Shown: one piece after another, positions 17,701 through 26,140 of the stretch | Layout of the letters: every line of letters begins with the position of its first letter | Position numbering within the stretch: the first letter of the stretch is position 1 | Origin: Marinobacter caseinilyticus | Lineage (GTDB): Bacteria; Pseudomonadota; Gammaproteobacteria; Pseudomonadales; Oleiphilaceae | Assembly: GCF_011074955.1 (NCBI RefSeq) | Contig: NZ_WUQJ01000006.1 | Location: forward strand, 229,528-293,527 | DNA: 64,000 nucleotides | Direction of reading: 5' to 3' | Position numbers and translations under genes: made by a program | The notes under the pieces: generated by a model | Database searches by the model: none | What the model was told of the DNA's origin: nothing | Seen by the model: only the letters and a program-made list of their open reading frames with translations

Positions 17701-19854
17701 AATGTGCCAGCATCGGTGAATCCGCGCGTTTCTCAGGAAGTCCTTATCGATTGTGTCCTTACTGACCTCGTCCACCCGATATTGGGCCTCGACTGAGTTC
17801 GCCAGCTTGAAGCGTCTGAAGTTATTGGAAAATATCAGCAGTCCGTCTGGCGCTAAACGAGCCATGGCCTGACTGATGAGCAGGGCATGATCGCGCTGTA
17901 TGTCCAGCACGCCGTCCATTTTTGCGGAATTGGAGAATGTCGGCGGATCCATAAATATCAGATCGTACAGGTCGCCCGCATTCGGTTTTGCGGCCAGCCA
18001 GTCCAGGCAATCCGCCTTTTTCACAACATGCTGAGAGGCTGGCACGCGATTCAGCTCCAGATTGTCACGCGCCCAGTTCACATAAGTATTGGACATATCA
18101 AGGCTGAGCGAGCTTACTGCGCCGCCGACGGCTGCATGCACCGTGGCCGCTCCGGTATAACAAAACAGGTTCAGAAACCGCTTGCCGTCAGCATGCTGCT
18201 GAATCCAATGCCGGACGGGGCGGTGGTCGAGAAACAACCCGGTATCGAGATAATCTTTGAGATTTACCTTCAATGCACAGCCATGCTCATGAACGGTGAA
18301 AAACTCGCTGGTCGCCGCCTGTTTCTCATACTGGTTAATGCCGGTCTGACGCTGACGCTGCTTGCACACCATCAAAGACGGGTCAATCTCCAGGGCGTCC
18401 GGAATCACCGCCAGGGCTTCTGCCAGCCGTTCTCTCGCCAGCCGGGCATCGACCGACTTGGGCGGGGCATATTCCTGAACATGGAGCCGCTCGCCATAGA
18501 CGTCAATGGCCAGGGCAAACTCAGGCATGTCCGCATCGTATAGCCGATAACATTCAATGCCCTGTTTGCGCACCCACTGCCCCATCGCCTTCCGGTTTTT
18601 ACGGAGCCGGTTGCGTAGCATCTCGGCTCGCTCAGGGTGACTGATTTTGGGAAACAGTTCGCCCGTGGCGGTGCGCTCCCGGGCGATGGTTTCATTGTCT
18701 TTGCTGATCTCAAACAACAACAACTGCGCCGGCAGTTTGCCATTGAACAACTTGTACTGTTTATAACTCCGTAAACCAATGGCATGGCCAACTTCCGGCG
18801 CCCCGGTAAAGACACCAAGTCGCCAGCCCGGCAGAGCCTGCTTGACCGCTTCACCCAATGACTGATAAAGCCCGCTCAGCGCATTACGTTCGCTCAAGCG
18901 TTCGCCGTAGGGCGGATTGGTCAGCACCAACCCGGTATCCGGCCACTGTGCATCACGCGCGAATGCACCCAGGGCGCGGCATTCCAGGCGCACAACGCCT
19001 TTTAATCCTGCGCGTTCGACGTTTCGCAGGCCAGTAGCGACCACAGCCGCGTCCTGATCGAAACCCACCATTGGCTGGGTGTTGACTGAGCGCCCCTGCT
19101 CCGCCCTCGCTTTGGCCTCCCCAACCAGCCTGTCCCAGAGCTCGGCCTGGTGCCCCAGCCAGTGAGTAAAGCCAAATTGCGCTCGCAGTAATCCTGGGGC
19201 ATGGTCCATTGCCATCAAGGCAGCCTCAATGGCCAGTGTTCCCGAGCCACACATCGGATCGACAAAGCCACCCCCGGCAGCCGACAACTCGGGCCAGCCA
19301 GAACGCAACAGCAAAGCCGCTGCCAGATTTTCCTTCAACGGCGCGACACCCTTTTCCGTCCGGTAGCCACGCTTGTGCAGACTCTCACCGCTCAAATCGA
19401 TCCCAACCTGCAGCAGGCCACGGTGCAATCGTGCCGATACAATCAGGTCCGGCGCGACGGTATCAATTGACGGTCGCTCGCCGCTGTCGGTGCGGAGATT
19501 GTCCACGACACCGTCTTTGACCCTCTGGGCGCCGTATTGAGTGTTGCGTATCGCATCATTCTGGCCCACAAAGGCAACTTTGAACCGGCCATCGACCGGT
19601 AGGTGATTTTCCCAGGCAATGGCCCTCACGCCTTCGTACAATTCGTCGCCGCTGATCGCGCTGACTTCCGCCAAGTGCAGAATCACCCGGTTAGCCAGTC
19701 GTGACCACAGGCAAGCCCGATACCCTGCCTCTAGCGTCCCTTGCACCCAAACGCCCGCCGGTGCATTGCGAACGGGCTCAAACCCAAAGCTCTGAAGCTC
19801 ATCTGCCAACAGGTATTCGAGGCCTTTGGGGCAAGTTACAAAAAACATCAACAT
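17686..19854 (-). CDS. rlmL: bifunctional 23S rRNA methyltransferase RlmKL
   Basis: A 722-residue fusion of two SAM-dependent methyltransferases that make m2G2445 (RlmL half) and m7G2069 (RlmK half) in 23S rRNA. The N-terminal THUMP-containing part begins 'FFVTCPKGLEYLLADELQSFG'; the first MTase has 'VDPMCGSGTLAIEAA' and the catalytic 'LTNPPYGERL'; the second has 'FLNLFCYTGAATVHA' and 'IFMDPPTFSNS'. Start choice: the frame opens with a TTG at 19875, but the ATG at 19854 follows an AGGAG element and removes a non-family extension. Divergent from rmf, as in related genomes. Confidence 0.96.
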   Translation of the reverse strand: MLMFFVTCPKGLEYLLADELQSFGFEPVRNAPAGVWVQGTLEAGYRACLWSRLANRVILHLAEVSAISGDELYEGVRAIAWENHLPVDGRFKVAFVGQNDAIRNTQYGAQRVKDGVVDNLRTDSGERPSIDTVAPDLIVSARLHRGLLQVGIDLSGESLHKRGYRTEKGVAPLKENLAAALLLRSGWPELSAAGGGFVDPMCGSGTLAIEAALMAMDHAPGLLRAQFGFTHWLGHQAELWDRLVGEAKARAEQGRSVNTQPMVGFDQDAAVVATGLRNVERAGLKGVVRLECRALGAFARDAQWPDTGLVLTNPPYGERLSERNALSGLYQSLGEAVKQALPGWRLGVFTGAPEVGHAIGLRSYKQYKLFNGKLPAQLLLFEISKDNETIARERTATGELFPKISHPERAEMLRNRLRKNRKAMGQWVRKQGIECYRLYDADMPEFALAIDVYGERLHVQEYAPPKSVDARLARERLAEALAVIPDALEIDPSLMVCKQRQRQTGINQYEKQAATSEFFTVHEHGCALKVNLKDYLDTGLFLDHRPVRHWIQQHADGKRFLNLFCYTGAATVHAAVGGAVSSLSLDMSNTYVNWARDNLELNRVPASQHVVKKADCLDWLAAKPNAGDLYDLIFMDPPTFSNSAKMDGVLDIQRDHALLISQAMARLAPDGLLIFSNNFRRFKLANSVEAQYRVDEVSKDTIDKDFLRNARIHRCWHIRHGR

Positions 19855-20183
19855 CGGCAAGACTGACTCCTGCAACCCGGAGGTTGCGCTAAAGGTGCAT
19901 TACGACTGGATTACTATGATAACCGACCCGGTGTTATTTCACACAAACATAAGCAGTGGGTCATCTATATGAAATAAATAGTGTACAGGGAACGACTTTT
20001 CGTCTTACCTTGTAGGTGACGCGTCGAATTAGGGAAACCTTCGTTTCCCATACTAGGATCCTGAATTGCCATGACTATGATTGGCAACAGTTGCGTAGGC
20101 CCTGGAGGGGTTACGCGAGTCATATCTGGTCAAGGCAAGTGTGTACACGCTTGTTCTGTTAAATCCATGATGTGAGGAACGGC
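19855..20183. other. 329-base divergent region between rlmKL and rmf
   Basis: Holds the promoters of both genes, although I cannot pin a convincing -35/-10 pair. The half nearer rmf is rich in hairpins (listed separately), which suggests a long structured 5' leader for the rmf mRNA. Confidence 0.5.
20032..20123 (+). ncRNA. structured 5' leader of rmf (candidate cis-regulatory RNA)
   Basis: Two structured units lie 60-150 bases before the rmf start. The first is GGGAAAC-CTTC-GTTTCCC (20032-20049). The second has an outer pair ATGACT/AGTCAT (20071-20076 with 20118-20123) closing on GCGTA/TACGC (20093-20097 with 20112-20116), continued by CCC/GGG. A competing small hairpin, GCAA-CAG-TTGC, uses part of the same GCGTA arm, so two exclusive folds are possible. 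A conserved 'rmf RNA motif' upstream of rmf is known in Pseudomonas; whether this is the same motif needs a covariance-model search. Confidence 0.45.
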
Positions 20184-20393
20184 ATGAAGAGACAGAAAAG
20201 AGATATGTACGCTCGCGCATTCAAGCGAGGATATTTGGCCGGCGTGTCCGGAAAATCAAAAGACAGCTGCCCACTGGACCAAGTGGAAGTCAGACAAGAA
20301 TGGTTGAATGGGTGGCGTGAAGGCCGCACAGATAACTGGGACGGCATGACCGGCGTTTCAGGAATTCATAGACTGGCGGATGTAACGGCATAA
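20184..20393 (+). CDS. rmf: ribosome modulation factor
   Basis: A 69-residue basic protein that binds 70S ribosomes in stationary phase and converts them to inactive 100S dimers together with hibernation factors. The start 'MKRQKRD', the central 'RGYLAGVSGKSKDSCPLDQVEVRQEWLNGWREGR' and the overall length match Rmf. The ATG at 20184 is set by a GAGGAA ribosome site seven bases upstream; a GTG at 20172 would precede that site. Next to rlmKL and pyrD, a neighbourhood shared with related gammaproteobacteria. A strong terminator follows at 20562. Confidence 0.96.
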   Translation: MKRQKRDMYARAFKRGYLAGVSGKSKDSCPLDQVEVRQEWLNGWREGRTDNWDGMTGVSGIHRLADVTA

Positions 20394-20561
20394 TCGTTAC
20401 CAACCATAAGCAAGAGGTGCCCGAAGCAATCGCCAGCACCTGGGCGGGAAACAGAATAAAGTTTCTCTAAGTTCCCCAACTGGAAGCAGCAACAAAGCAA
20501 CCAAACGAGTCCTCACGACTCGTACCATGCGATGATGCGCCACGGGGTTTATTCCCCGCAC

Positions 20562-20590
20562 GGGCCCGCTTAGCGGGCCCATTCTTTTTT
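20562..20590 (+). terminator. terminator downstream of rmf
   Basis: GGGCCCGCT-TA-GCGGGCCC stem-loop followed by ATTC and a T-run. Located 170 bases behind the rmf stop and 50 bases before the convergent pyrD stop. Confidence 0.88.
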
Positions 20591-20641
20591 CACTTCCTCA
20601 TTTGAACGGTCAAGACCTACCGCCAGCCCTTTCGCTTGCCT

Positions 20642-21670
20642 TTAGCTGTTGAGCTTAAGCTGCTCAATTGCCGTAATCGCCTCGCGAATAAGCCCAGGGC
20701 CCCGGTAGATGAACCCGGTGTATATTTGAACCAGCTTGGCGCCCGCCTCGATTTTTTCCACCGCGCTGGCACCATCCATTATCCCGCCGACACCAATGAT
20801 CGGTATCCGGGAGCCTAGCTCAGCGCTTAACGCCTGTATGACCCGAACCGAGGGTTGCCGAACCGGCAAGCCGCTGAGCCCACCTGACTCCGACGCCAGC
20901 GGGTGATTGGCCACCGCCTCTCGGGACACCGTCGTATTCGTTGCAATCACTCCATCCATACCGGTATCTGTTAAAACCCGTGCGACAAACCGAATGCCCT
21001 CGTCATCCATATCCGGCGCTATCTTGACGGCAATGGGGACGTAGACGCCTTGAGTGGACTGTTGTGAGAGCTGCTCGTCTTTAATGGCCTCGAGCAATCG
21101 CACCAGGGAGTCGCCGAACTGAAGATCTCGCAGCCCCGGAGTATTGGGTGAGGACACATTCACGGTGATGTAGTCCGCCCGACTGTAGACGGCGGCAATC
21201 CCCTTACGGTAATCCGATTCCGCATTTTCCACCGGCGTGAGCGCATTCTTGCCCACATTAATGCCGAGAATGCCACGGTAACGCATGCGATCAACGCGGT
21301 TGAGCAGGTGATCCAGGCCCTTATTATTGAAGCCCATACGATTGATAATCGCCTGATGCTCGGGCAAACGAAACATCCGAGGCTTGGGGTTACCCGGCTG
21401 AGGTAACGGTGTGACGGTGCCGATCTCAATAAAACCAAATCCCAAGGCGCCAAGCGCGTCCACATGATCGCCATCTTTATCCAGTCCCGCCGCCAAACCC
21501 ACGGCATTGGGGAAAGTAAGCCCCATAACGTTCACCGGCGTTGCGGTTACAGGGGATGACAGCAAACCTGACAGCCCCAGTTTTTCGGCCACATCCAGGC
21601 TCGTCAATGCGACGGCATGCGCCTGCTCGGGCGGAAGCCTGAACAGCAGATTTCTGATAAGGCCGTACAT
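20642..21670 (-). CDS. pyrD: dihydroorotate dehydrogenase, class 2 (quinone)
   Basis: A 342-residue FMN enzyme of the inner membrane that oxidises dihydroorotate to orotate with quinone as acceptor in pyrimidine synthesis. Class 2 features: the amphipathic N-terminus 'MYGLIRNLLFRLPPEQAHAVAL', 'GLAAGLDKDGDHVDALGALGFGFIEIGTVTP', 'NRMGFNNKGLDHLL', the active-site 'NVSSPNTPGLRDLQ' with catalytic serine, 'VKIAPDMDDEG' and 'IGVGGIMDGASAVEKIEAGAKLVQIYTGF'. The frame is open to 21748, but the ATG at 21670 carries an AAGGAG ribosome site and gives the family length. It converges with rmf. Confidence 0.97.
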   Translation of the reverse strand: MYGLIRNLLFRLPPEQAHAVALTSLDVAEKLGLSGLLSSPVTATPVNVMGLTFPNAVGLAAGLDKDGDHVDALGALGFGFIEIGTVTPLPQPGNPKPRMFRLPEHQAIINRMGFNNKGLDHLLNRVDRMRYRGILGINVGKNALTPVENAESDYRKGIAAVYSRADYITVNVSSPNTPGLRDLQFGDSLVRLLEAIKDEQLSQQSTQGVYVPIAVKIAPDMDDEGIRFVARVLTDTGMDGVIATNTTVSREAVANHPLASESGGLSGLPVRQPSVRVIQALSAELGSRIPIIGVGGIMDGASAVEKIEAGAKLVQIYTGFIYRGPGLIREAITAIEQLKLNS

Positions 21671-22081
21671 TTCACAACTCCTTGCTATGATTAGGCTGTG
21701 ATTTCTGATCACAATGGCTGGAAACGCAGTATATAGAAAGTTGTCCACAGACGCTCTTACCCCCAGTCGATGACGGGTAAATGACTGTCCCGTTAAGGTC
21801 TTGTGACCTTTTCCACGGATTCTGTGGATAACTCTGTTGAAAATGCCCGATTACATTTTGCTAACCCTTGGGAAACAAGCCCACCTACAAATTGATCAAT
21901 TTTTAACCAGTTTATAACTAATTGAAAACCTGAAGAATATAAAGCCACATTCTCGTCATTCTCGAAAAAAGCAAGCGTTAATCATTTTTATTAAATGCTC
22001 TGAATGTGTGCATAAGATGAATGAACGTACCACTAGAATGAGTTGATATTATCCGCTGAATCTGTATTCAGGAAATTTGCC
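21671..22081. other. 411-base AT-rich region between pyrD and the CDF gene
   Basis: Contains no credible gene. Features seen: TTGTCCACA at about 21741 (one mismatch to the DnaA-box core) and a perfect TTATCCACA on the minus strand (TGTGGATAA near 21832), a hairpin AAGGTC-TTGT-GACCTT (21795-21810), the inverted repeat TCCAC/GTGGA spaced by seven bases next to it, and an AT-rich stretch from about 21890 to 22020. These may be promoter or DnaA-binding elements. Confidence 0.5.
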
Positions 22082-23248
22082 TTGAGCCAAACGACATCTG
22101 TTCAAAATCACGCCGACACTTCTCATGCCACAGAGCTGAAAGCGGCCACCAGCGTAACCATCATTGGAATGGTGCTTGATGCCGCACTGGGCGGGATCAA
22201 ATGCGTGGGCGGGGTACTGTTCCACTCCCAGGCACTGATCGTTGATGGCATTCACTCATTCACCGATGTTGCATCAGACCTTGTGGTTCTGGCCGTTATG
22301 AAGGCCTCCAGGCAGGCGCCCGACCAATCGCACCCCTATGGCCACCAACGCATTGAAACGCTCGGTACAATGCTGTTGGGCAGCATTCTGATCGCCGTCG
22401 GCGCCGCGTTGGCGTGGGATAACGTTTTGCGCTTGCTGGCACCCGCCGCCAATCAGCTTCCCGAGTGGCCGGTACTGATTGCCGCACTGGTATCAGTGGC
22501 TGGCAAAGAATGGATTTATCGGTATACGCGACGCGTTGGCATGGCCATACGCTCAGACCTGATCATTGCCAATGCCTGGCACAGCCGCACCGATGCGATG
22601 TCCTCGGTGGTGGTGGTGTTCTCAACGATCGGCGCGATGCTGGGGTACGTGTGGCTGGATATTATTGCTGCTGTGGTGATTGCCATCATTATTGCCCGGG
22701 TGGGCTGGCGCTTTACCTGGGACAGCGTCAGGGAGCTGGTGGATACCGCCCTGCCCGAAGAGGATACCCGGGAGCTCACCAGAATTGCCATGGCCACGGA
22801 AGGCGTGCGAAATGTCCATGAACTTCGCAGCCGGCGCATGGGCCACGACATCATGCTGGATGTGCATCTGCAGGTGAAGCCCGAGATCAGCGTGTCAGAG
22901 GGCCACCAAATAGGCATGCAAGTGGTTCAAGGCATGCGCACAGCATTCGAGAACCTGAAGAACATTAATTTCCACATTGACGCGGAAAATGACGAGGAAG
23001 GCCTACCAACCACCGTCCGTCTGCCCAGCCGTCGGGAAGTCCGCGAGACATTGGCCCAGTGCGTCGGCGAGTTTCCAGATAAGTGCCACCTACGGTTGCA
23101 TTACCTTGGCAATCATATTCACCTCGAACTGTTTCTGGACAAGGCGTACCGAGACGACCCGGCCTTTTCCAAGCAACACCTGACCCGTCAGCTCGAGGCC
23201 TTGCCCTGGTTTGGCAGCCTCCGTATCTGGTTTCCCGGCGAGGAGTAA
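22082..23248 (+). CDS. cation diffusion facilitator transporter
   Basis: A 388-residue proton-coupled divalent-metal exporter of the CDF family (FieF/MamM-like). Metal site motifs 'DGIHSFTDVASD' (helix II) and 'ANAWHSRTDAMSS' (helix V) are clear, with six membrane segments between about residues 30 and 220. The cytoplasmic domain has 'GHDIMLDVHLQVKPEISVSEGHQI'. About 90 further residues follow the normal CDF end ('REVRETLAQCVGEFPDKCHLRLHYLGNHIHLELFLDKA'), a C-terminal extension seen in some family members. The likely start is a TTG at 22082 behind an AGGAAA element; an upstream TTG at 22043 is also in frame. The metal (iron, zinc or manganese) is not determined. Confidence 0.9.
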   Translation: MSQTTSVQNHADTSHATELKAATSVTIIGMVLDAALGGIKCVGGVLFHSQALIVDGIHSFTDVASDLVVLAVMKASRQAPDQSHPYGHQRIETLGTMLLGSILIAVGAALAWDNVLRLLAPAANQLPEWPVLIAALVSVAGKEWIYRYTRRVGMAIRSDLIIANAWHSRTDAMSSVVVVFSTIGAMLGYVWLDIIAAVVIAIIIARVGWRFTWDSVRELVDTALPEEDTRELTRIAMATEGVRNVHELRSRRMGHDIMLDVHLQVKPEISVSEGHQIGMQVVQGMRTAFENLKNINFHIDAENDEEGLPTTVRLPSRREVRETLAQCVGEFPDKCHLRLHYLGNHIHLELFLDKAYRDDPAFSKQHLTRQLEALPWFGSLRIWFPGEE

Positions 23249-23308
23249 GCGTCCGATCCCCTCCGGGAAGGCCTGGCCGCACCTCCCCCCATCGCCGGTA
23301 AGCCCGCT

Positions 23309-24811
23309 TTAACGACTCCGTTTGGCTTCCATGCGTGACAGGAACTCCTGCATGATAAGTGTGTAAAGCTCACCACCAAGAAAGCGATCCTCCACGCCTG
23401 CGTCCACGTTCGGATTGTCGTTCACCTCGATGACGGCCACCCGGTTGCCGGCCTGCTTGATATCCACACCGTAAAGGCCGTTACCAATCAGCCGCGTCGC
23501 ATTCAGCGCCGCCTGAATCACATTGCGCGGCACTTCATAAGTTGGCATGGTATCAAAATCGCCGCTATCCACCTGCTGGTTACCACCGTGCTGGTATATC
23601 TGCCAGTGCCCTTTCACCATGAAATACTTGCACGCAAAAATGGCGCGCCCGCCGAGTACGCCGATTCGCCAGTCGTATTCGGTATAAAAATATTCCTGAG
23701 CCAGCACCAGCGCCGACTGCTTGAACAGAATTTTCAGCGCCTCTTTCAGGCCCTTTTCATCCTCAGCCCGCATAACGCCCCTCGAAAAGGCACCATCCGG
23801 TATCTTGACCACCATCGGAAAACCAAGGTGCATTATCGCCTGCTCCACCGAACCTTTCTGATCCTTCGACAGAATCAGCGTTTTGGGTGTCGGCACTTTG
23901 TTGTTTTTCAACAAATCCGCCAGATACACCTTGTTGGTGCACCGAAGAATGGAGACCGGGTCATCGATTACCACCAGCCCCTGGGCTTCTGCCTTACGGG
24001 CAAACCGGTAAGTATGATGGTCAATGGCGGTGGTTTCTCGAATGAACAAGCCGTCGTATTCCGGCAGCCTCAGATAATCCCGTTTGGTGATCGTTTCAAC
24101 ATTAATACCCAGCTTCTTGCCGGCTTTTTCAAAGCAAGCCAGCGCCTCATTGTCACTGGGAGGCAATTGCTCGTCAGGGTTCACCAGCATGGCAAGGTCG
24201 AAACGATAACGACGACGGGAGCGGGGTTTGCGCCAGACAATGCTGCTGAATTTGTCCAGTGCGGCAGCAAACACATCCTGTTCTTTGCCATGCAGATCCG
24301 CAGGCGAGGCCGGCTTCATCGACTCAATTTGCCAACCCTTACGCTTCTTGAAAACGATTTCCAGTATCGGGCAGGGAAAACGCTCAAACAACGCGCGTGC
24401 CACCGGCTTTAAGTCATCGTGTTCAGCCTGGCCAAAATAGGTGCGAATCCGCACCTGATGCGTCGCATCGCGATCATCATCACCGGGTTTTACGGCCGCA
24501 CCGGACGCTTCCAGCCACTGCAATACGCTGGCATCCAATTCCTCCAGCTCTAATGAAAACAATCCCTTACGACTCAGGTCATTGAGCGTGATGACCGACG
24601 GCACCACATGGTGCCCGCGCGCTTCCGCCAACAGCGAGCAGTAATAGCCGCGGCTCAGGTAGCGGGCACTTTGACAAAGATTGATGACCCTTACACGACT
24701 GGAGGCCGGGGCGGTAAACTGAAGATACTGGTCAAAGGTTAGAACATCTTCGCTGGGGTAATACGGCGCCCAGTCTTTGGCGCGATCGACAACGATCAGT
24801 AATCGTGACAT
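23309..24811 (-). CDS. RimK-type ATP-grasp ligase with RLAN N-terminal domain
   Basis: A 500-residue cytosolic ligase. Residues 1 to about 150 are the RimK-like N-terminal (RLAN) domain ('LLIVVDRAKDWAPYYPSEDV', 'NLCQSARYLSRGYYCSLLAEARGHHVVPS'). A linker follows, and the ATP-grasp domain lies at about 280-495: 'CTNKVYLADLLKNNKVPTPKT', 'MVVKIPDGAFSRGVM', and the Mg-binding end 'VAVIEVNDNPNVDAGVED'. Such enzymes join an amino acid or peptide to a carboxylate with ATP. The start is the ATG at 24811, ten bases after AAGGAGG. It diverges from a GNAT/C39-peptidase fusion, a pairing seen in related bacteria and predicted to make or modify a peptide; the substrate is unknown. Confidence 0.9.
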   Translation of the reverse strand: MSRLLIVVDRAKDWAPYYPSEDVLTFDQYLQFTAPASSRVRVINLCQSARYLSRGYYCSLLAEARGHHVVPSVITLNDLSRKGLFSLELEELDASVLQWLEASGAAVKPGDDDRDATHQVRIRTYFGQAEHDDLKPVARALFERFPCPILEIVFKKRKGWQIESMKPASPADLHGKEQDVFAAALDKFSSIVWRKPRSRRRYRFDLAMLVNPDEQLPPSDNEALACFEKAGKKLGINVETITKRDYLRLPEYDGLFIRETTAIDHHTYRFARKAEAQGLVVIDDPVSILRCTNKVYLADLLKNNKVPTPKTLILSKDQKGSVEQAIMHLGFPMVVKIPDGAFSRGVMRAEDEKGLKEALKILFKQSALVLAQEYFYTEYDWRIGVLGGRAIFACKYFMVKGHWQIYQHGGNQQVDSGDFDTMPTYEVPRNVIQAALNATRLIGNGLYGVDIKQAGNRVAVIEVNDNPNVDAGVEDRFLGGELYTLIMQEFLSRMEAKRSR

Positions 24812-25016
24812 GCGGGGCAATCCTCCTTGAGGTCAATGCCAACGGTTGCACATCGCACCATCGCGAGTCCACCGAGAAGCCGACAATACCCCCACCGAAG
24901 CTTTTGCACAATCATCCGGAAATGCGTGATTTTACGCATGATTTCCCGCTGTTCACCGGGTCAGTAGTCTCTCATACTATGGCCTGCCTCCAACCTTCTC
25001 CCGAGCATTAAACCGT

Positions 25017-26135
25017 ATGGCTGAATTTTGTTTTCGATTGGCCGAGAGTGACGACATCAACGCACTGGTTGCGCTCGAAAACCAGTGCTTTGTCGATGAC
25101 CGGATATCCCGCCGAAGTTTTCGCCGGTTTGTTGAAATGCCCCGCGACCGTGTCGTGGTGGCACTCAAAGAGGGTGTCCTGCTGGGTTATTGCCTTGTCC
25201 TGATGCATGCCACCACCCGGCTGGCGCGCATTTATTCCATTGCGGTTTCTCCAGAAACACGGGGGCGTGGCCTGGGCGAGCAGCTGATTCGGCAAGCGGA
25301 GCAGTATGCCGTCGAGGCGGACCGCATCATCATGCGGCTGGAGGTCCGGGAAGACAACACCAGCGCAATTGCACTCTATCGCCGGCTCGGCTACCGCCAG
25401 TTTGGCTGCTATCGGGACTATTACGAGGACCATGGCACTGCGCTGCGTTTTGAACGGCGCATTCTGTTCTACGAACCCTCAAAGCAATTCCGTGCGGTGC
25501 CCTACTACCCTCAGACTACTGATTTTTCTTGCGGACCGGCGGCACTGATTATGGCCATGGCCGCACAGGATGACGATCTGTCCTTAACCACCCTGGAAGA
25601 GCTGCGGATATGGCGCGAGGCCACCACCATTTTCATGCTTGCCGGTCACGGCGGGTGTGGCCCCCACGGGCTGGCTCTGGCGGCCTGGAATCGGGGCTTT
25701 GAAGCCACCGCTTATGTCAGCAAGGAGGGTGCGCTGTTCAAGGACACGGTCAGAAACGACAACAAAAAGCGGGTACTCGAACTGGTGCATGAAGGCTTTA
25801 TGCACGACCTGGGGAAAACAGGCATTGAACTCCACCATGACCCTTTGACCCTGGAGAACCTCGAGCAATCGCTGAAAGCCGGCCAGGTGCCGATCATTCT
25901 GATCAGTACCTGGCAGCTTAATCGCAGCCGTGTCCCCCACTGGGTCACAGTTTGCGCCATCGACAACCAGTTTGTGTACCTCCACGACCCGGAAATCGAT
26001 GCCGAGGCCGGTGAAACCGTCGCCGATAAACAGCACCTTCCGGTCGACCGCAAGGTATTTGACCAGATGTCTCGCTATGGCAAAAACCAGCCGCTGCAGG
26101 CCGCGGTGATTGTGGGCCCAAAACGTAAAACCTAA
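25017..26135 (+). CDS. GNAT acetyltransferase / C39-like peptidase fusion
   Basis: A 372-residue two-domain protein. Residues 5 to about 152 are a RimI-like GNAT acetyltransferase with the acetyl-CoA motif 'VSPETRGRGLGEQLIRQAEQ' and 'LEVREDNTSAIALYRRLGY'. Residues 160-368 are a papain-like C39-type peptidase with Cys172 in 'DFSCGPAA', His308 in 'VPHWVTV' and Asp324 in 'YLHDPE', all in the expected order. No signal peptide is seen, so it should act in the cytosol. It lies 205 bases from and divergent to the RimK-type ligase, and the two probably form one pathway: ligation, N-acetylation and trimming of a small peptide. That is inference. Its stop is five bases from the uvrB stop. Confidence 0.9.
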   Translation: MAEFCFRLAESDDINALVALENQCFVDDRISRRSFRRFVEMPRDRVVVALKEGVLLGYCLVLMHATTRLARIYSIAVSPETRGRGLGEQLIRQAEQYAVEADRIIMRLEVREDNTSAIALYRRLGYRQFGCYRDYYEDHGTALRFERRILFYEPSKQFRAVPYYPQTTDFSCGPAALIMAMAAQDDDLSLTTLEELRIWREATTIFMLAGHGGCGPHGLALAAWNRGFEATAYVSKEGALFKDTVRNDNKKRVLELVHEGFMHDLGKTGIELHHDPLTLENLEQSLKAGQVPIILISTWQLNRSRVPHWVTVCAIDNQFVYLHDPEIDAEAGETVADKQHLPVDRKVFDQMSRYGKNQPLQAAVIVGPKRKT

Positions 26136-26140
26136 CCGGC

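Noticed and set aside
21671..22081. Chromosomal origin (oriC)
   Set aside because: Only one perfect and one imperfect DnaA box, and no dnaA, dnaN, mnmG or rpmH neighbours.
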